Source: Streptomyces sp. NBC_01210 (GTDB taxonomy: Bacteria > Actinomycetota > Actinomycetes > Streptomycetales > Streptomycetaceae). From it: a stretch of DNA of 64,000 nucleotides. Positions 1 through 8,519 of this stretch are shown piece by piece (the stretch's first letter is position 1; each line of letters begins with the position of its first letter). A program made the position numbers and the translations under genes. The notes under the pieces are model-generated. The model did not search any database and was not told where the DNA came from. It was given only the letters and a program-made list of their open reading frames with translations. The stretch lies in contig NZ_CP108549.1 of assembly GCF_036010325.1 (NCBI RefSeq), forward strand, positions 5,580,001 through 5,644,000. The letters run 5' to 3'.

Positions 1-123
1 CTTCTCGGTGCCTGTGCGCAGCGGGCCTTCGCCTACGACATGACCGCGGACGGAAAGCCTCCGCAGCCGCTCGACGAGTTCGCCGCGGGAATCGCCCGCA
101 CGCTGCTGCGCGGAATCAGTTAG
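1..123 (+). CDS. C-terminal fragment, possibly a TetR-family regulator
   Basis: Forty codons run open from the window edge to a TAG at 121-123. The peptide is alanine-rich and helical (it ends in GIARTLLRGIS), which resembles the last helix of TetR-family repressors. The DNA-binding half lies outside the window, so the family call is only a guess. The gene converges on the adenosine deaminase gene and the two stop regions overlap by 8 bp. Confidence 0.4.
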   Translation, partial: LLGACAQRAFAYDMTADGKPPQPLDEFAAGIARTLLRGIS

Positions 124-1171
124 CCGGCCGGTCGGTCAGCCAGTCGTCGATGCCGGCCAGCAGCTTGTCCCTGATCTCCTCAGGCGCCGCCGAGCCGCGC
201 ACGGACTGCCGGGCCAGCTCCGCGAGCTCCGTGTCGGTGAAACCGTGGTGCGTCCGCGCCAGCTCGTACTGCGCCGCCAGCCGGGAGCCGAAGAGCAGCG
301 GGTCGTCCGCCCCGAGCGCCATCGGCACCCCGGCGTCGTACAGCGTCCGAAGCGGTACGTCCGCCGGCTTCTCGTACACGCCCAGCGCCACATTCGACGA
401 GGGGCACACCTCGCAGGTCACCCCGCGCTCGGCCAGCTTCCGCAGCAGCTGTGGGTCCTCCGCGGCCCGTACGCCGTGACCGATCCGGGAGGCGCGCAGA
501 TCGTCCAGGCAGTCCCGTACGGACGCGGGTCCGGTCAGCTCGCCGCCGTGCGGCGCAGCCAGCAGGCCGCCGTCCCTGGCGATCGCGAAGGCGCGGTCGA
601 AGTCCCGTGCCATGCCCCGGCGTTCGTCGTTGGAGAGACCGAATCCGACGACCCCCCGGTCCGTATACCGCACCGCGAGCCGCGCCAGCGTGCGCGCATC
701 CAGCGGATGCTTCATACGGTTCGCCGCGACCAGCACCCGCATACCGAGACCGGTCTCCCGTCCGGCACGCTCCACCGCGTCCAGGATGATCTCCAGCGCC
801 GGAATCAGCCCGCCCAGCATGGGGGCGTACGAGGTCGGGTCGACCTGTATTTCAAGCCACCCCGAGCCGTCCCGCACATCCTCCTCGGCCGCCTCGCGCA
901 CCAGCCGCTGGATGTCCTCGGGCGAGCGCAGACAGGACCGGGCGATGTCGTAGAGCCGCTGGAAACGGAACCAGCCGCGCTCGTCGGTCGCCCGTAGCTT
1001 GGGCGGTTCGCCGCTGGTCAGGGCATCAGGCAGATGGACGCCGTACTTGTCGGCGAGCTCGAGCAGGGTGGTGGGTCGCATCGACCCGGTGAAGTGCAGA
1101 TGCAGATGGGCCTTCGGCAACAGCCTGAGGTCTCGTTCAGCGGCTCCGCCGCGGGCACGAACTTGCTCCAT
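116..1171 (-). CDS. add: adenosine deaminase
   Basis: Predicted to hydrolyse adenosine or deoxyadenosine to inosine in purine salvage. The metal-binding motif HLHLHFTG sits about 24 residues from the chosen ATG, and later blocks include AAPHGGE, RIGHG, CPSSN and ALGADDPLLF, all typical of the TIM-barrel amidohydrolase fold of adenosine deaminases. The frame stays open 60 codons upstream of 1171, but that part is low-complexity and runs into the aspC terminator, so the ATG at 1171 giving 351 aa (usual length about 340-360) is preferred. No clear Shine-Dalgarno is seen. It lies downstream of aspC on the same strand behind a terminator-like hairpin. Confidence 0.9.
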   Translation of the reverse strand: MEQVRARGGAAERDLRLLPKAHLHLHFTGSMRPTTLLELADKYGVHLPDALTSGEPPKLRATDERGWFRFQRLYDIARSCLRSPEDIQRLVREAAEEDVRDGSGWLEIQVDPTSYAPMLGGLIPALEIILDAVERAGRETGLGMRVLVAANRMKHPLDARTLARLAVRYTDRGVVGFGLSNDERRGMARDFDRAFAIARDGGLLAAPHGGELTGPASVRDCLDDLRASRIGHGVRAAEDPQLLRKLAERGVTCEVCPSSNVALGVYEKPADVPLRTLYDAGVPMALGADDPLLFGSRLAAQYELARTHHGFTDTELAELARQSVRGSAAPEEIRDKLLAGIDDWLTDRPAN

Positions 1172-1255
1172 TGAAGGATCTTGCCGCACCTGCCCGCCGT
1201 CCGGCAGCCCCTTTCCCCGATCGGGTCCTTGCCCGAACGAAGAAACGGAACGGAA

Positions 1256-1285
1256 ACGGGCCCCCGGCCGAAGCCGGGAGCCCGT
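1256..1285 (-). terminator. hairpin terminator downstream of aspC
   Basis: Arms ACGGGC and CCCGGC pair with GCCGGG and GCCCGT around a CGAA loop with a single mismatch, giving about 12 bp of GC-rich stem. There is no strong U-tract, which is usual for streptomycete terminators. Confidence 0.55.
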
Positions 1286-1288
1286 CAG

Positions 1289-1306
1289 CCCACTCACGTG
1301 AGTGGG
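1289..1306. repeat. perfect 18-bp palindrome beside the aspC stop
   Basis: CCCACTCAC followed directly by GTGAGTGGG, centred on CACGTG. It abuts the aspC stop codon by one base. It may extend the terminator structure or be a protein site; nothing in the sequence decides. Confidence 0.5.
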
Positions 1307-1307
1307 T

Positions 1308-2534
1308 TCAGTCGCGCGCCTCGGCCAGCAGCTTCTGGATCCGCGAGACACCCTCGACCAGGTCCTCGTCGCCCAGCGCGTACGAAAGCCGCAGATAGCC
1401 CGGCGTGCCGAAGGCCTCGCCGGGAACCACCGCCACCTCGACCTCGTCCAGGATCAGCGCGGCCAGCTCGACCGAGGTCTGCGGACGCTTCCCGCGGATC
1501 TCCTTGCCCAGCAGCGCCTTCACCGTGGGGTACGCGTAGAACGCGCCCTCGGGGGTCGGGCAGAGCACACCGTCGATCTCGTTGAGCATCCGCACGATGG
1601 TCTGGCGGCGCCGGTCGAAGGCGGTCCGCATCTCGGCGACCGCGTCCAGGTTCCCGGAGACCGCGGCCAGCGCCGCGATCTGCGCGACATTGGAGACGTT
1701 CGACGTGGCGTGCGACTGCAGGTTGGTCGCAGCCTTGATCACGTCCTTGGGGGCGATCATCCACCCCACGCGCCAGCCGGTCATGGCGTACGTCTTGGCG
1801 ACACCGTTGACGACGATGCACTTCTCGCGCAGCTCGGGGACGAGCGTGGGGAGCGAGGTGAACTTCGCGTCGCCGTAGACCAGGTGCTCGTAGATCTCGT
1901 CGGTGAGGACCCACAGGCCGTGCTCGGCGGCCCAGCGGCCGATCGCCTCGGCGTCGGCCTCGCTGTAGACCGCGCCGGTCGGGTTCGAGGGCGAGACGAA
2001 GAGAACGACCTTCGTACGCTCCGTGCGCGCCGCCTCCAGCTGCTCGACGGAGACCCGGTAACCGGTGGTCTCGTCGGCCACGACGTCAACGGGTACACCG
2101 CCCGCGAGGCGGATCGACTCGGGGTAGGTCGTCCAGTACGGAGCCGGCACGATGACCTCGTCGCCCGGGTCCAGGATCGCCGCGAACGCCTCGTAGATCG
2201 CCTGCTTGCCACCGTTGGTGACCAGGATCTGGGAGGCGTCGACCTCGTAGCCGGAGTCGCGCAGTGTCTTCGCGGCGATGGCGGCCTTGAGCTCGGGGAG
2301 CCCTCCGGCCGGGGTGTAGCGGTGGTACTTCGGGTTGCGGCAGGCCTCGATCGCGGCCTCGACGATGTAGTCGGGTGTCGGGAAATCCGGCTCACCCGCG
2401 CCGAAGCCGATCACCGGACGGCCGGCGGCCTTGAGGGCCTTTGCCTTGGCGTCGACGGCGAGGGTCGCGGACTCGGAGATCGCGCCGATGCGGGCGGAGA
2501 CCCGGCGCTCGGTGGGAGGGGTTGCAGCGCTCAT
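1308..2534 (-). CDS. aspC: pyridoxal-phosphate aspartate aminotransferase
   Basis: Class I/II aminotransferase transferring the amino group between aspartate and 2-oxoglutarate. Visible family blocks are [15 protein letters not shown] near residue 40, [22 protein letters not shown] (the Asn that contacts PLP), [10 protein letters not shown], the Schiff-base lysine in [16 protein letters not shown], and the substrate-binding arginine in [10 protein letters not shown] near the end. The ATG at 2534 starts [17 protein letters not shown]; another ATG three codons upstream (2543) is possible. Length is 408 aa, normal for the bacterial subgroup. It stands divergent to the tRNA-Trp/secE/nusG block, the standard streptomycete arrangement. 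Confidence 0.93.
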   Translation of the reverse strand: MSAATPPTERRVSARIGAISESATLAVDAKAKALKAAGRPVIGFGAGEPDFPTPDYIVEAAIEACRNPKYHRYTPAGGLPELKAAIAAKTLRDSGYEVDASQILVTNGGKQAIYEAFAAILDPGDEVIVPAPYWTTYPESIRLAGGVPVDVVADETTGYRVSVEQLEAARTERTKVVLFVSPSNPTGAVYSEADAEAIGRWAAEHGLWVLTDEIYEHLVYGDAKFTSLPTLVPELREKCIVVNGVAKTYAMTGWRVGWMIAPKDVIKAATNLQSHATSNVSNVAQIAALAAVSGNLDAVAEMRTAFDRRRQTIVRMLNEIDGVLCPTPEGAFYAYPTVKALLGKEIRGKRPQTSVELAALILDEVEVAVVPGEAFGTPGYLRLSYALGDEDLVEGVSRIQKLLAEARD

Positions 2535-2704
2535 ACGGGCCATCGTCCCAGACCGCAAACGGACCCGGTACACGTGTTTCGAGTAGCGGACAGGAACCGG
2601 CCAGGAGCTATCTGTTCGACGCCGGGCCTGCAACCACGTACACTCACTCGTCGTTGGCCCTCACCAACCACATCTACGGATGGGGTAGGTTGGGGAAACC
2701 ACAA

Positions 2705-2777
2705 AGGGTCGTAGCTCAATTGGTAGAGCACTGGTCTCCAAAACCAGCGGTTGGGGGTTCAAGTCCCTCCGGCCCTG
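2705..2777 (+). tRNA. trnW: tRNA-Trp (anticodon CCA)
   Basis: A 73-nt cloverleaf. Acceptor arm AGGGTCG (2705-2711) pairs with CGGCCCT (2770-2776). D stem is GCTC/GAGC, anticodon stem CTGGT/ACCAG with loop CTCCAAA, T arm GGGGG-TTCAAGT-CCCTC. The anticodon CCA reads UGG. The discriminator is G2777 and the 3' CCA is not encoded. It lies about 110 bp upstream of secE, a position conserved in actinomycetes, and may be co-transcribed with secE-nusG. Confidence 0.97.
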
Positions 2778-2885
2778 CTACACACACCTTCGCCAGGTTG
2801 TGTGCGCATGTACGTACATTAAATGAACCGCCGTGCGGCTCCACCGGGCGCGGCGCGGCCACGACCCGGAATCAGGTGAAAGATC

Positions 2886-3173
2886 GTGACGGACGCCGTG
2901 GGCTCCATCGACATGCCTGATGCCGATGACGAGGCGCCGGAGTCGAAGAAGCGGACCCGCAAGGGCGGCAAGCGCGGTAAGAAGGGCCCTCTGGGTCGTC
3001 TCGCGCTCTTCTACCGACAGATCGTCGCCGAGCTGCGCAAGGTCGTCTGGCCCACTCGTAGCCAGCTGACGACGTACACCACAGTGGTGATTGTCTTCGT
3101 AGTCGTCATGATTGGTCTGGTGACCGTGATTGACTATGGGTTCCAGGAAGCCGTCAAGTACGTCTTCGGCTGA
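2886..3173 (+). CDS. secE: preprotein translocase subunit SecE
   Basis: Small essential subunit of the SecYEG channel in the cytoplasmic membrane. The 95-aa protein starts at GTG 2886 with an acidic segment followed by a Lys/Arg-rich stretch (residues 20-34), then the conserved amphipathic motif ELRKVVWPTR (49-58) and one transmembrane helix at about 65-83. This single-helix form is normal outside enterobacteria. It lies 75 bp upstream of nusG in the usual secE-nusG pair; its partner gene secY is at 33464. Confidence 0.95.
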   Translation: MTDAVGSIDMPDADDEAPESKKRTRKGGKRGKKGPLGRLALFYRQIVAELRKVVWPTRSQLTTYTTVVIVFVVVMIGLVTVIDYGFQEAVKYVFG

Positions 3174-3183
3174 TCCCGCGGGG

Positions 3184-3201
3184 GGCGCCGGCAGCGGCGC
3201 C
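3184..3201 (+). other. small hairpin between secE and nusG
   Basis: GGCGCC is repeated as both arms around GGCAGC, then TCTTT. Six base pairs is too short for a confident terminator; it may simply modulate read-through into nusG. Confidence 0.3.
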
Positions 3202-3248
3202 TCTTTCGCATGTTCCACCCCATCTGTATCCAGGAAGAAGCAGCCACC

Positions 3249-4205
3249 GTGTCTGACCCGAACCTGAACGACGCCGTCGAGCCCGTGGAGGGCGAAGAGA
3301 CTGCGGCGACGGCCGAGGCGGCCGAGGCTGCGCCGGACACGGTCGACATCGACGCGCTCGACGACGACGCGCTCGACATCGTCGAAGGGGCGGACGAGGT
3401 CGACCTCGCCGAGGCTGCCGACGCCGCCGCGGGCGAGCCCGCCGAGAAGGCCGCGATGCACGTCGAGGACGAGGCCACCGCAGTGGCCGAGGTCGAAGAG
3501 GACGAGGCCGCCACAGCCGACGTCGACGAGGACGCCGAAGAGGCCGCCGGCGCCGAGGACGAAGAGCCCGCAGAGCCCGAGGCCCCTGCCGACCCGATCG
3601 CCGCTCTCCGCGACGAACTTCGCGGACTGCCCGGCGAGTGGTACGTCATCCACACGTACGCCGGGTACGAGAAGCGTGTGAAGGCGAATCTGGAGCAGCG
3701 TGCCGTCTCGCTGAACGTCGAGGACTTCATCTACCAGGCCGAAGTGCCCGAGGAAGAGATCGTCCAGATCAAGAACGGCGAGCGCAAGAACGTCCGCCAG
3801 AACAAGCTTCCCGGCTACGTCCTGGTCCGCATGGACCTGACCAACGAGTCCTGGGGCGTCGTCCGCAACACCCCCGGCGTCACCGGCTTCGTGGGCAACG
3901 CCTACGACCCGTACCCGCTGACCCTGGACGAGATCGTCAAGATGCTCGCCCCGGAGGCCGAGGAGAAGGCCGCCCGCGAGGCCGCAGAGGCCGAGGGCAA
4001 GCCGGCTCCGGCCCGCAAGGTCGAGGTCCAGGTGCTGGACTTCGAGGTCGGCGACTCGGTCACCGTCACCGACGGCCCGTTCGCGACGCTGCAGGCCACG
4101 ATCAACGAGATCAACGCCGACTCGAAGAAGGTCAAGGGCCTCGTCGAGATCTTCGGCCGCGAGACCCCGGTCGAGCTCAGCTTCGACCAGATCCAGAAGA
4201 ACTAG
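3249..4205 (+). CDS. nusG: transcription elongation and antitermination factor NusG
   Basis: NusG binds RNA polymerase and couples transcription with Rho or the ribosome. The start is taken as GTG 3249 because AGGAAG lies 11 nt upstream; an in-frame ATG 13 codons earlier has no such site. The product is 318 aa, far longer than E. coli NusG (181 aa), because about 115 N-terminal residues form a low-complexity Glu/Asp/Ala-rich extension. The NGN domain begins at GEWYVIHTY (about residue 129) and contains [10 protein letters not shown]. The KOW domain starts near residue 265 ([15 protein letters not shown]). An intrinsic terminator follows directly. Confidence 0.95.
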   Translation: MSDPNLNDAVEPVEGEETAATAEAAEAAPDTVDIDALDDDALDIVEGADEVDLAEAADAAAGEPAEKAAMHVEDEATAVAEVEEDEAATADVDEDAEEAAGAEDEEPAEPEAPADPIAALRDELRGLPGEWYVIHTYAGYEKRVKANLEQRAVSLNVEDFIYQAEVPEEEIVQIKNGERKNVRQNKLPGYVLVRMDLTNESWGVVRNTPGVTGFVGNAYDPYPLTLDEIVKMLAPEAEEKAAREAAEAEGKPAPARKVEVQVLDFEVGDSVTVTDGPFATLQATINEINADSKKVKGLVEIFGRETPVELSFDQIQKN

Positions 4206-4231
4206 TTCGTTCTGGAACATACGCCTCCGAA

Positions 4232-4276
4232 CAGGTCAGAACGGCTCTCGCAGCCGCTCTGACCTGCTCGGTTTTT
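4232..4276 (+). terminator. intrinsic terminator after nusG
   Basis: Arms CAGGTCAGA-A-CGGCT and AGCCG-C-TCTGACCTG form a 14-bp stem with one internal mismatch and a CTCGC loop, followed by CTCGGTTTTT. The U-tract makes this the most classical terminator in the window. Confidence 0.85.
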
Positions 4277-4302
4277 GGCCGCGCAGCTGTACCCGTTATC
4301 GT
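4275..4302 (+). promoter_or_regulatory. possible rplK promoter
   Basis: TTGGCC (4275-4280), 16-bp spacer, TATCGT (4297-4302). It sits just past the nusG terminator, where a promoter for rplK-rplA is expected. The -35 is a partial match. Confidence 0.35.
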
Positions 4303-4314
4303 TGTGCGGTATGC

Positions 4315-4338
4315 CTCCATCCGGATGACTGGATGGAG
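4315..4338 (+). promoter_or_regulatory. hairpin in the rplK-rplA leader
   Basis: CTCCATCC and GGATGGAG make a perfect 8-bp stem around an 8-nt loop, 34 nt before the rplK ATG. In bacteria the L11 operon is repressed by L1 binding to its leader, so this is a candidate L1 site by position only. Confidence 0.4.
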
Positions 4339-4372
4339 CGCTGAAAACTCTCACTAGGACCCGGAGAGAGCA

Positions 4373-4807
4373 ATGCCTCCCAAGAAGAAGAAGGTCACGG
4401 GGCTTATCAAGCTCCAGATCCAGGCCGGCGCGGCCAACCCGGCTCCGCCGGTCGGCCCCGCGCTCGGTCAGCACGGCGTCAACATCATGGAGTTCTGCAA
4501 GGCCTACAACGCCGCGACCGAGTCGCAGCGTGGCATGGTCGTGCCGGTGGAGATCACGGTCTACGAGGACCGTTCCTTCACCTTCATCACCAAGACTCCG
4601 CCGGCCGCCAAGCTGATCCTCAAGGCCGCGGGTGTGGACAAGGGCTCCGGCGAGCCGCACAAGACCAAGGTTGCCAAGCTCACCGGCGCCCAGGTCCGCG
4701 AGATCGCCACGGTCAAGATGCCCGACCTGAACGCCAACGACCTGGACGCCGCGTCGAAGATCATCGCCGGCACCGCCCGTTCCATGGGCATCACGGTCGA
4801 GGGCTGA
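4373..4807 (+). CDS. rplK: 50S ribosomal protein L11
   Basis: L11 binds 23S rRNA at the GTPase-associated centre, is needed for RelA activation, and is the thiostrepton-site protein. The 144-aa product shows the N-terminal proline motif [21 protein letters not shown] and the C-terminal RNA-binding segment [12 protein letters not shown]. The ATG at 4373 follows GGAGAG. It forms an operon with rplA, 86 bp downstream. Confidence 0.97.
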
Positions 4808-4893
4808 CAGCTCAGCTCCCCGTACGACCTCTCAGTGGTAGGACCAAGCGCTGGTCCGCACCACGACTCCACCCCTGAACCTCAGGAGCAGAA

Positions 4894-5616
4894 GTGAAGC
4901 GCAGCAAGACTCTCCGCGCTGCGGACGCCAAGATCGACCGGGAGCGCAACTACGCCCCGCTCGAGGCCGTCCGTCTCGCCAAGGACACCGCCGCCACCAA
5001 GTTCGACGGCACCGTCGAGGTCGCCTTCCGCCTGGGCGTTGACCCGCGCAAGGCCGACCAGATGGTCCGTGGCACCGTCAACCTTCCGCACGGCACCGGC
5101 AAGACCGCCCGGGTCCTGGTCTTCGCGACCGGTGACCGTGCTGCGGCCGCGGAAGCCGCGGGCGCCGACATCGTCGGCTCCGACGAACTGATCGACGAGG
5201 TTGCGAAGGGCCGGCTGGACTTCGACGCCGTCGTCGCCACCCCGGACCTCATGGGCAAGGTCGGCCGCCTCGGCCGCGTGCTCGGTCCGCGTGGTCTGAT
5301 GCCGAACCCGAAGACCGGCACCGTCACCCCCGATGTCACCAAGGCTGTGAACGACATCAAGGGCGGCAAGATCGAGTTCCGCGTCGACAAGCACTCGAAC
5401 CTGCACTTCATCATCGGCAAGGTCTCCTTCGACGAGACGAAGCTGGTCGAGAACTACGCCGCGGCGCTGGATGAGATCCTCCGTCTCAAGCCGTCCGCCG
5501 CGAAGGGCCGCTACATCAAGAAGGCGACCCTGACCACGACGATGGGCCCCGGCATCCCGCTGGACTCCAACCGCACCCGCAACCTCCTCGTCGAGGAGGA
5601 CCCGGCTTCCGTCTGA
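4894..5616 (+). CDS. rplA: 50S ribosomal protein L1
   Basis: L1 forms the mobile stalk that guides deacylated tRNA out of the E site and commonly autoregulates the L11-L1 operon. The GTG start at 4894 follows AGGAG (4884-4888). The 240-aa product has the family signature [12 protein letters not shown] and the C-terminal block [12 protein letters not shown] strong terminator at 5648-5694 closes the operon. Confidence 0.97.
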   Translation: MKRSKTLRAADAKIDRERNYAPLEAVRLAKDTAATKFDGTVEVAFRLGVDPRKADQMVRGTVNLPHGTGKTARVLVFATGDRAAAAEAAGADIVGSDELIDEVAKGRLDFDAVVATPDLMGKVGRLGRVLGPRGLMPNPKTGTVTPDVTKAVNDIKGGKIEFRVDKHSNLHFIIGKVSFDETKLVENYAAALDEILRLKPSAAKGRYIKKATLTTTMGPGIPLDSNRTRNLLVEEDPASV

Positions 5617-5647
5617 ATCTGACGGCAGCCGCGGGTCTCGCGTACTG

Positions 5648-5694
5648 AAGCCGGTCCCCGTACCTCTCACCGAGGTGCGGGGACCGGCTTTATT
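5648..5694 (+). terminator. intrinsic terminator after rplA
   Basis: About 18 bp of stem: AAGCCGGTCCCCG pairs with CGGGGACCGGCTT and the stem continues through TACCT/AGGTG with one G-U pair, with loop CTCACCG. TTATTCG follows. Confidence 0.85.
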
Positions 5695-5760
5695 CGTACG
5701 CGCTGTCGTAGGGCTGCGTTACGGTTCTGTGAGTTCGCTGAGACACAAGGGGTGGGGTTT

Positions 5761-6660
5761 ATGAGCACGTCTGCATTCAGGCGCGCGGGTGTTGCGCTGA
5801 CGGCGGTCGCCGTGATTGCCGGAGCCGCAGGCTGCCAGGGCGGCGGCAGCGGCAGCGGAGGCGGGACGAAGGCCGGGAGCGGGGGTGTGGCCACGGTCAG
5901 CCCGATAGCCGCGCTGCGCACCGTTGAGCAGAAGACCAACGGAGCCCACTCCGCAAAGGTCGACGGCACGATGGTGATGGGCTCTGCCATGACCGTGACG
6001 ATGAACGGGGCCCTCGACTGGGCGGACGGCATCACCGGCGCCATGGAGATGAAATACACCGGCGGCACCATGGCGGACGCCATGAAGAAGGCCGGTGGCA
6101 ACGGGGCCATGAAGGCCCGCTATCTGAGCGATGCGTACTACGCGAACCTGGGCGACGGCCTCGCCACGCAGACGGGCGGCAAGCACTGGATCCGGTACGG
6201 CTACGCCGATCTGTCCAAGCTGATGGGCGCCTCCGGCGACGTCATGAAGGACCAGATGCAGAACGCCACTCCGGACAAGGGAGTGAAGGCCCTGCTCGCC
6301 TCGGGCGATGTGAAGAAGGTGGGCGAGGAGAAGGTACGGGGCGTCTCCGCCACGCATTACTCCGGCACGGTCGACGTCGCGAAGCTGACGGAGAAGAACG
6401 CCGCGCTCAGCGCCGACCAGCTGAAGGCCTTCAAGGAGCAGCTCGGCAAGGCCGGCGTCACCACCGAGAAGGTCGACATCTGGGTCGACAAGAACGACCT
6501 GCTGGTGAAGAAGTCCGAAAGCGGTCAGCTGAAGACCGGCGCGTTCAACTCGACGGTCTTCTACTCCGACTACGGCACCGCGGCGTCGGTCGAGGCGCCG
6601 CCGGCCGCTGACACGGTTGACTTCACCAAGCTCATGAACCGGCAGGCGGGGGCCTCGTAA
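5761..6660 (+). CDS. secreted lipoprotein, LolA/LppX-like fold suspected
   Basis: The ATG at 5761 gives 299 aa with a short positive N-terminus (FRRAG), a hydrophobic segment and a lipobox-like AAGC with Cys25 as the lipidation site, followed by a Gly/Ser-rich linker. A GTG three codons upstream is an alternative start. The mature part has paired beta-strand patterns (DGTMVMGSAMTVTMNGAL, VSATHYSGTVDV, VDIWVDKNDLLVKKSESG) like lipoproteins of the LppX/LprG or LolA type, which carry lipids or lipoproteins. Function is unproven. It sits alone between the rplKA and rplJL operons, as in other streptomycetes. Confidence 0.8.
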   Translation: MSTSAFRRAGVALTAVAVIAGAAGCQGGGSGSGGGTKAGSGGVATVSPIAALRTVEQKTNGAHSAKVDGTMVMGSAMTVTMNGALDWADGITGAMEMKYTGGTMADAMKKAGGNGAMKARYLSDAYYANLGDGLATQTGGKHWIRYGYADLSKLMGASGDVMKDQMQNATPDKGVKALLASGDVKKVGEEKVRGVSATHYSGTVDVAKLTEKNAALSADQLKAFKEQLGKAGVTTEKVDIWVDKNDLLVKKSESGQLKTGAFNSTVFYSDYGTAASVEAPPAADTVDFTKLMNRQAGAS

Positions 6661-6668
6661 GCGGCGAT

Positions 6669-6698
6669 TTGCCTGACGCGGAACCATTCGCGTACTCT
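6669..6698 (+). promoter_or_regulatory. rplJ operon promoter (HrdB-like)
   Basis: TTGCCT (6669-6674), 18-bp spacer, TACTCT (6693-6698). Transcription from about 6705 would begin at the start of the L10-type leader. Confidence 0.6.
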
Positions 6699-6699
6699 T

Positions 6700-6829
6700 C
6701 CACAGAAGCCAAAGACCGCTGGTCGTTGCTGTGTCCTCGCAAGAGGGTGCGGTGGCCGAAGGATCCGCTGACTGCGGACGTCCTGCGCAGGTGACTGTGG
6801 ACAGCTCCCGGACTCGCTCCGGTAGAGCT
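6700..6829 (+). promoter_or_regulatory. L10-type ribosomal protein leader
   Basis: The segment between the promoter and the attenuator includes AAGCCAAAGACCGCTGGTCG (with the GACCGCTGGTC stem-loop), GAAGGATCCGC and CTGCGGACGTCCTGCGCAG. It has the placement and look of the L10(L12)4 leader that lets free L10-L12 complex repress its own operon. Confidence 0.65.
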
Positions 6830-6864
6830 ACGCCCCGTGCGCCTGCGCCGGGGCGTTTCGTTTT
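6830..6864 (+). terminator. attenuator hairpin upstream of rplJ
   Basis: ACGCCCCG pairs perfectly with CGGGGCGT around an 11-nt loop, followed by TTCGTTTTG. It lies 52 nt before the rplJ ATG, so it must be read through for the operon to be expressed. Confidence 0.7.
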
Positions 6865-6915
6865 GTTCAGCCCCTTCTGAGCGGTCCTCATCACCCGGAA
6901 GGAGGCCGACGCTCT

Positions 6916-7446
6916 ATGGCAAGGCCCGACAAGGCTGCCGCGGTAGCCGAGCTCGCGGACCAGTTCCGCAGCTCGAACGCCGCCGTGCTGACCGAGTACC
7001 GGGGTCTCACCGTGGCCCAGCTCAAGCAGCTGCGCCGTTCGCTCGGTGAGAACGCCCAGTACGCCGTGGTGAAGAACACGCTGACCAAGATTGCGGCCAA
7101 CGAGGCCGGGATCAACACGCTCGACGACCTGTTCAACGGTCCGACAGCGGTTGCCTTCGTCACCGGTGACCCGGTGGAGTCGGCGAAGGGTCTTCGTGAC
7201 TTCGCCAAGGACAACCCCAACCTCATCATCAAGGGCGGTGTCCTTGACGGTAAGGCGCTGTCCGCCGATGAGATCAAGAAGCTTGCGGACCTCGAGTCCC
7301 GCGAGGTTCTGCTCGCCAAGCTGGCGGGCGCCATGAAGGGCAAGCAGTCCCAGGCTGCCGCGCTCTTCCAGGCGCTTCCCTCGAAGTTCGTCCGCACCGC
7401 GGAGGCGCTTCGTGCCAAGAAGGCCGAGCAGGGCGGTGCCGAGTAA
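6916..7446 (+). CDS. rplJ: 50S ribosomal protein L10
   Basis: L10 anchors the L7/L12 dimers to the 50S GTPase centre. The product is 176 aa and begins [36 protein letters not shown] and [13 protein letters not shown] are recognisable L10 blocks, and the C-terminal helix ([10 protein letters not shown]) binds L12. A very strong GGAAGGAGG lies upstream. It is the first gene of the rplJ-rplL operon behind an autoregulatory leader. Confidence 0.97.
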   Translation: MARPDKAAAVAELADQFRSSNAAVLTEYRGLTVAQLKQLRRSLGENAQYAVVKNTLTKIAANEAGINTLDDLFNGPTAVAFVTGDPVESAKGLRDFAKDNPNLIIKGGVLDGKALSADEIKKLADLESREVLLAKLAGAMKGKQSQAAALFQALPSKFVRTAEALRAKKAEQGGAE

Positions 7447-7555
7447 TTCGGCTCGCGCATTGACCGTCGCCGCGTAACGCGGCCGGTCGCAGCGGGCCGT
7501 ACGCCCGCCGACATATACATCCGGCACCAGCCGAATTAGTGGAAGGACCGCCATC

Positions 7556-7939
7556 ATGGCGAAGCTCACCCAGGACGACCTGCTTGCGCAGTTCGAGGAG
7601 ATGACCCTCATCGAGCTCTCCGAGTTCGTGAAGGCCTTCGAGGAGAAGTTCGACGTCACCGCCGCCGCCCCGGTCGCCGTTGCCGCTGGTGGCGCCGCTG
7701 CCGCCCCGGCCGAGGCCGAGGCCGAGCAGGACGAGTTCGACGTCATCCTCACCGGCGCCGGCGAGAAGAAGATCCAGGTCATCAAGGTCGTGCGCGAGCT
7801 GACCTCCCTGGGTCTCAAGGAGGCCAAGGACCTCGTCGACGGCACCCCGAAGCCGGTCCTCGAGAAGGTCGCCAAGGAGGCCGCTGAGAAGGCTGCCGAG
7901 TCCCTCAAGGCCGCTGGCGCGTCCGTCGAGGTCAAGTGA
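7556..7939 (+). CDS. rplL: 50S ribosomal protein L7/L12
   Basis: Stalk protein that recruits the translational GTPases. The 127-aa product shows the N-terminal dimerisation part ([18 protein letters not shown]), the Ala-rich hinge ([14 protein letters not shown]) and the C-terminal domain ([23 protein letters not shown], the EF-G contact). GGAAGGA precedes the ATG. The 109-bp gap to rplJ has no clear terminator, so the two are co-transcribed. Confidence 0.97.
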   Translation: MAKLTQDDLLAQFEEMTLIELSEFVKAFEEKFDVTAAAPVAVAAGGAAAAPAEAEAEQDEFDVILTGAGEKKIQVIKVVRELTSLGLKEAKDLVDGTPKPVLEKVAKEAAEKAAESLKAAGASVEVK

Positions 7940-8019
7940 CCTTCTGAGTCTCTGCCGCGCGCCGGAAGGCGTGTAGCGGCAACAGCCGGTTCCGCTTAGG
8001 GGCCGCTGGGGACACAGCG

Positions 8020-8051
8020 AAGGGCGATCACCCATCCGGGTGGTCGCCCTT
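8020..8051 (+). terminator. terminator-like hairpin after rplL
   Basis: AAGGGCGATCACCC and GGGTGGTCGCCCTT form a 14-bp stem with one G-U pair and an ATCC loop. No U-tract follows, so it may be a partial terminator or a processing site. Confidence 0.65.
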
Positions 8052-8168
8052 CGGCGTTCCCGCGAGGCCTGCCTTGCTCTTCCGTTTTCGGGGGGTATCG
8101 TGATCTTCGCCGTGCGCCCCTGACGCTGGTCAGTGACGATCCCAGCAGCCAGTTTGAGTGGGGGGGCC

Positions 8169-8197
8169 TTGACGAACCGCACGGAGCGCGCAATTCT
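8169..8197 (+). promoter_or_regulatory. possible upstream rpoB promoter
   Basis: TTGACG (8169-8174), 17-bp spacer, AATTCT (8192-8197). The -35 is strong and the -10 is partial. Confidence 0.4.
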
Positions 8198-8328
8198 CAG
8201 GACGCGTCGTCACAACGATCCGGATCCGAGGCATGGATCGACGACCGAACGGGCAGTATCGATGTGCGCCACATGGCGCGAGGGCTTGCCGCGGAGTTGA
8301 GAACAACGAGGGTCTCGAAAACCCGCAC

Positions 8329-8357
8329 TGGACATCAGTGTGCCAAGTGGCTACACT
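8329..8357 (+). promoter_or_regulatory. rpoB promoter (HrdB-like)
   Basis: TGGACA (8329-8334), exactly 17 bp, TACACT (8352-8357). It is close to the vegetative consensus and predicts a leader of about 155 nt before rpoB. Confidence 0.65.
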
Positions 8358-8519
8358 GACCCTTTGCGCTGCCTGTTAGCTGCCTCCTGCCCGTCACCAG
8401 GGGCATCCCCACGCACGAGCACCGTTGATTGATCATCCCTCACCTGGGATTTCTATCTCCGTGCCCAGCATGGGACCGGTACGCGCGTAGTGAGTCCGAG
8501 CCCTCGGAAGGACCCCCTC

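Larger units (their letters stand above)
7940..8519 (+). other. rplL-rpoB spacer of 580 bp
   Basis: No credible gene is seen here. It holds a terminator-like stem (8020-8051), two promoter-like elements (8169-8197 and 8329-8357), and a perfect inverted repeat GCGCCA-CA-TGGCGC at 8266-8279. The layout suggests partial read-through from rplJL plus independent rpoBC initiation. Confidence 0.6.

Noticed and set aside
2778..4220. 480-codon minus-strand frame opposite secE-nusG
   Set aside because: Reads as reverse complement of the acidic NusG extension; no family match.
8490..8519. GTG 8490 as rpoB start
   Set aside because: No ribosome site, adds ten atypical residues, and breaks the known residue numbering.
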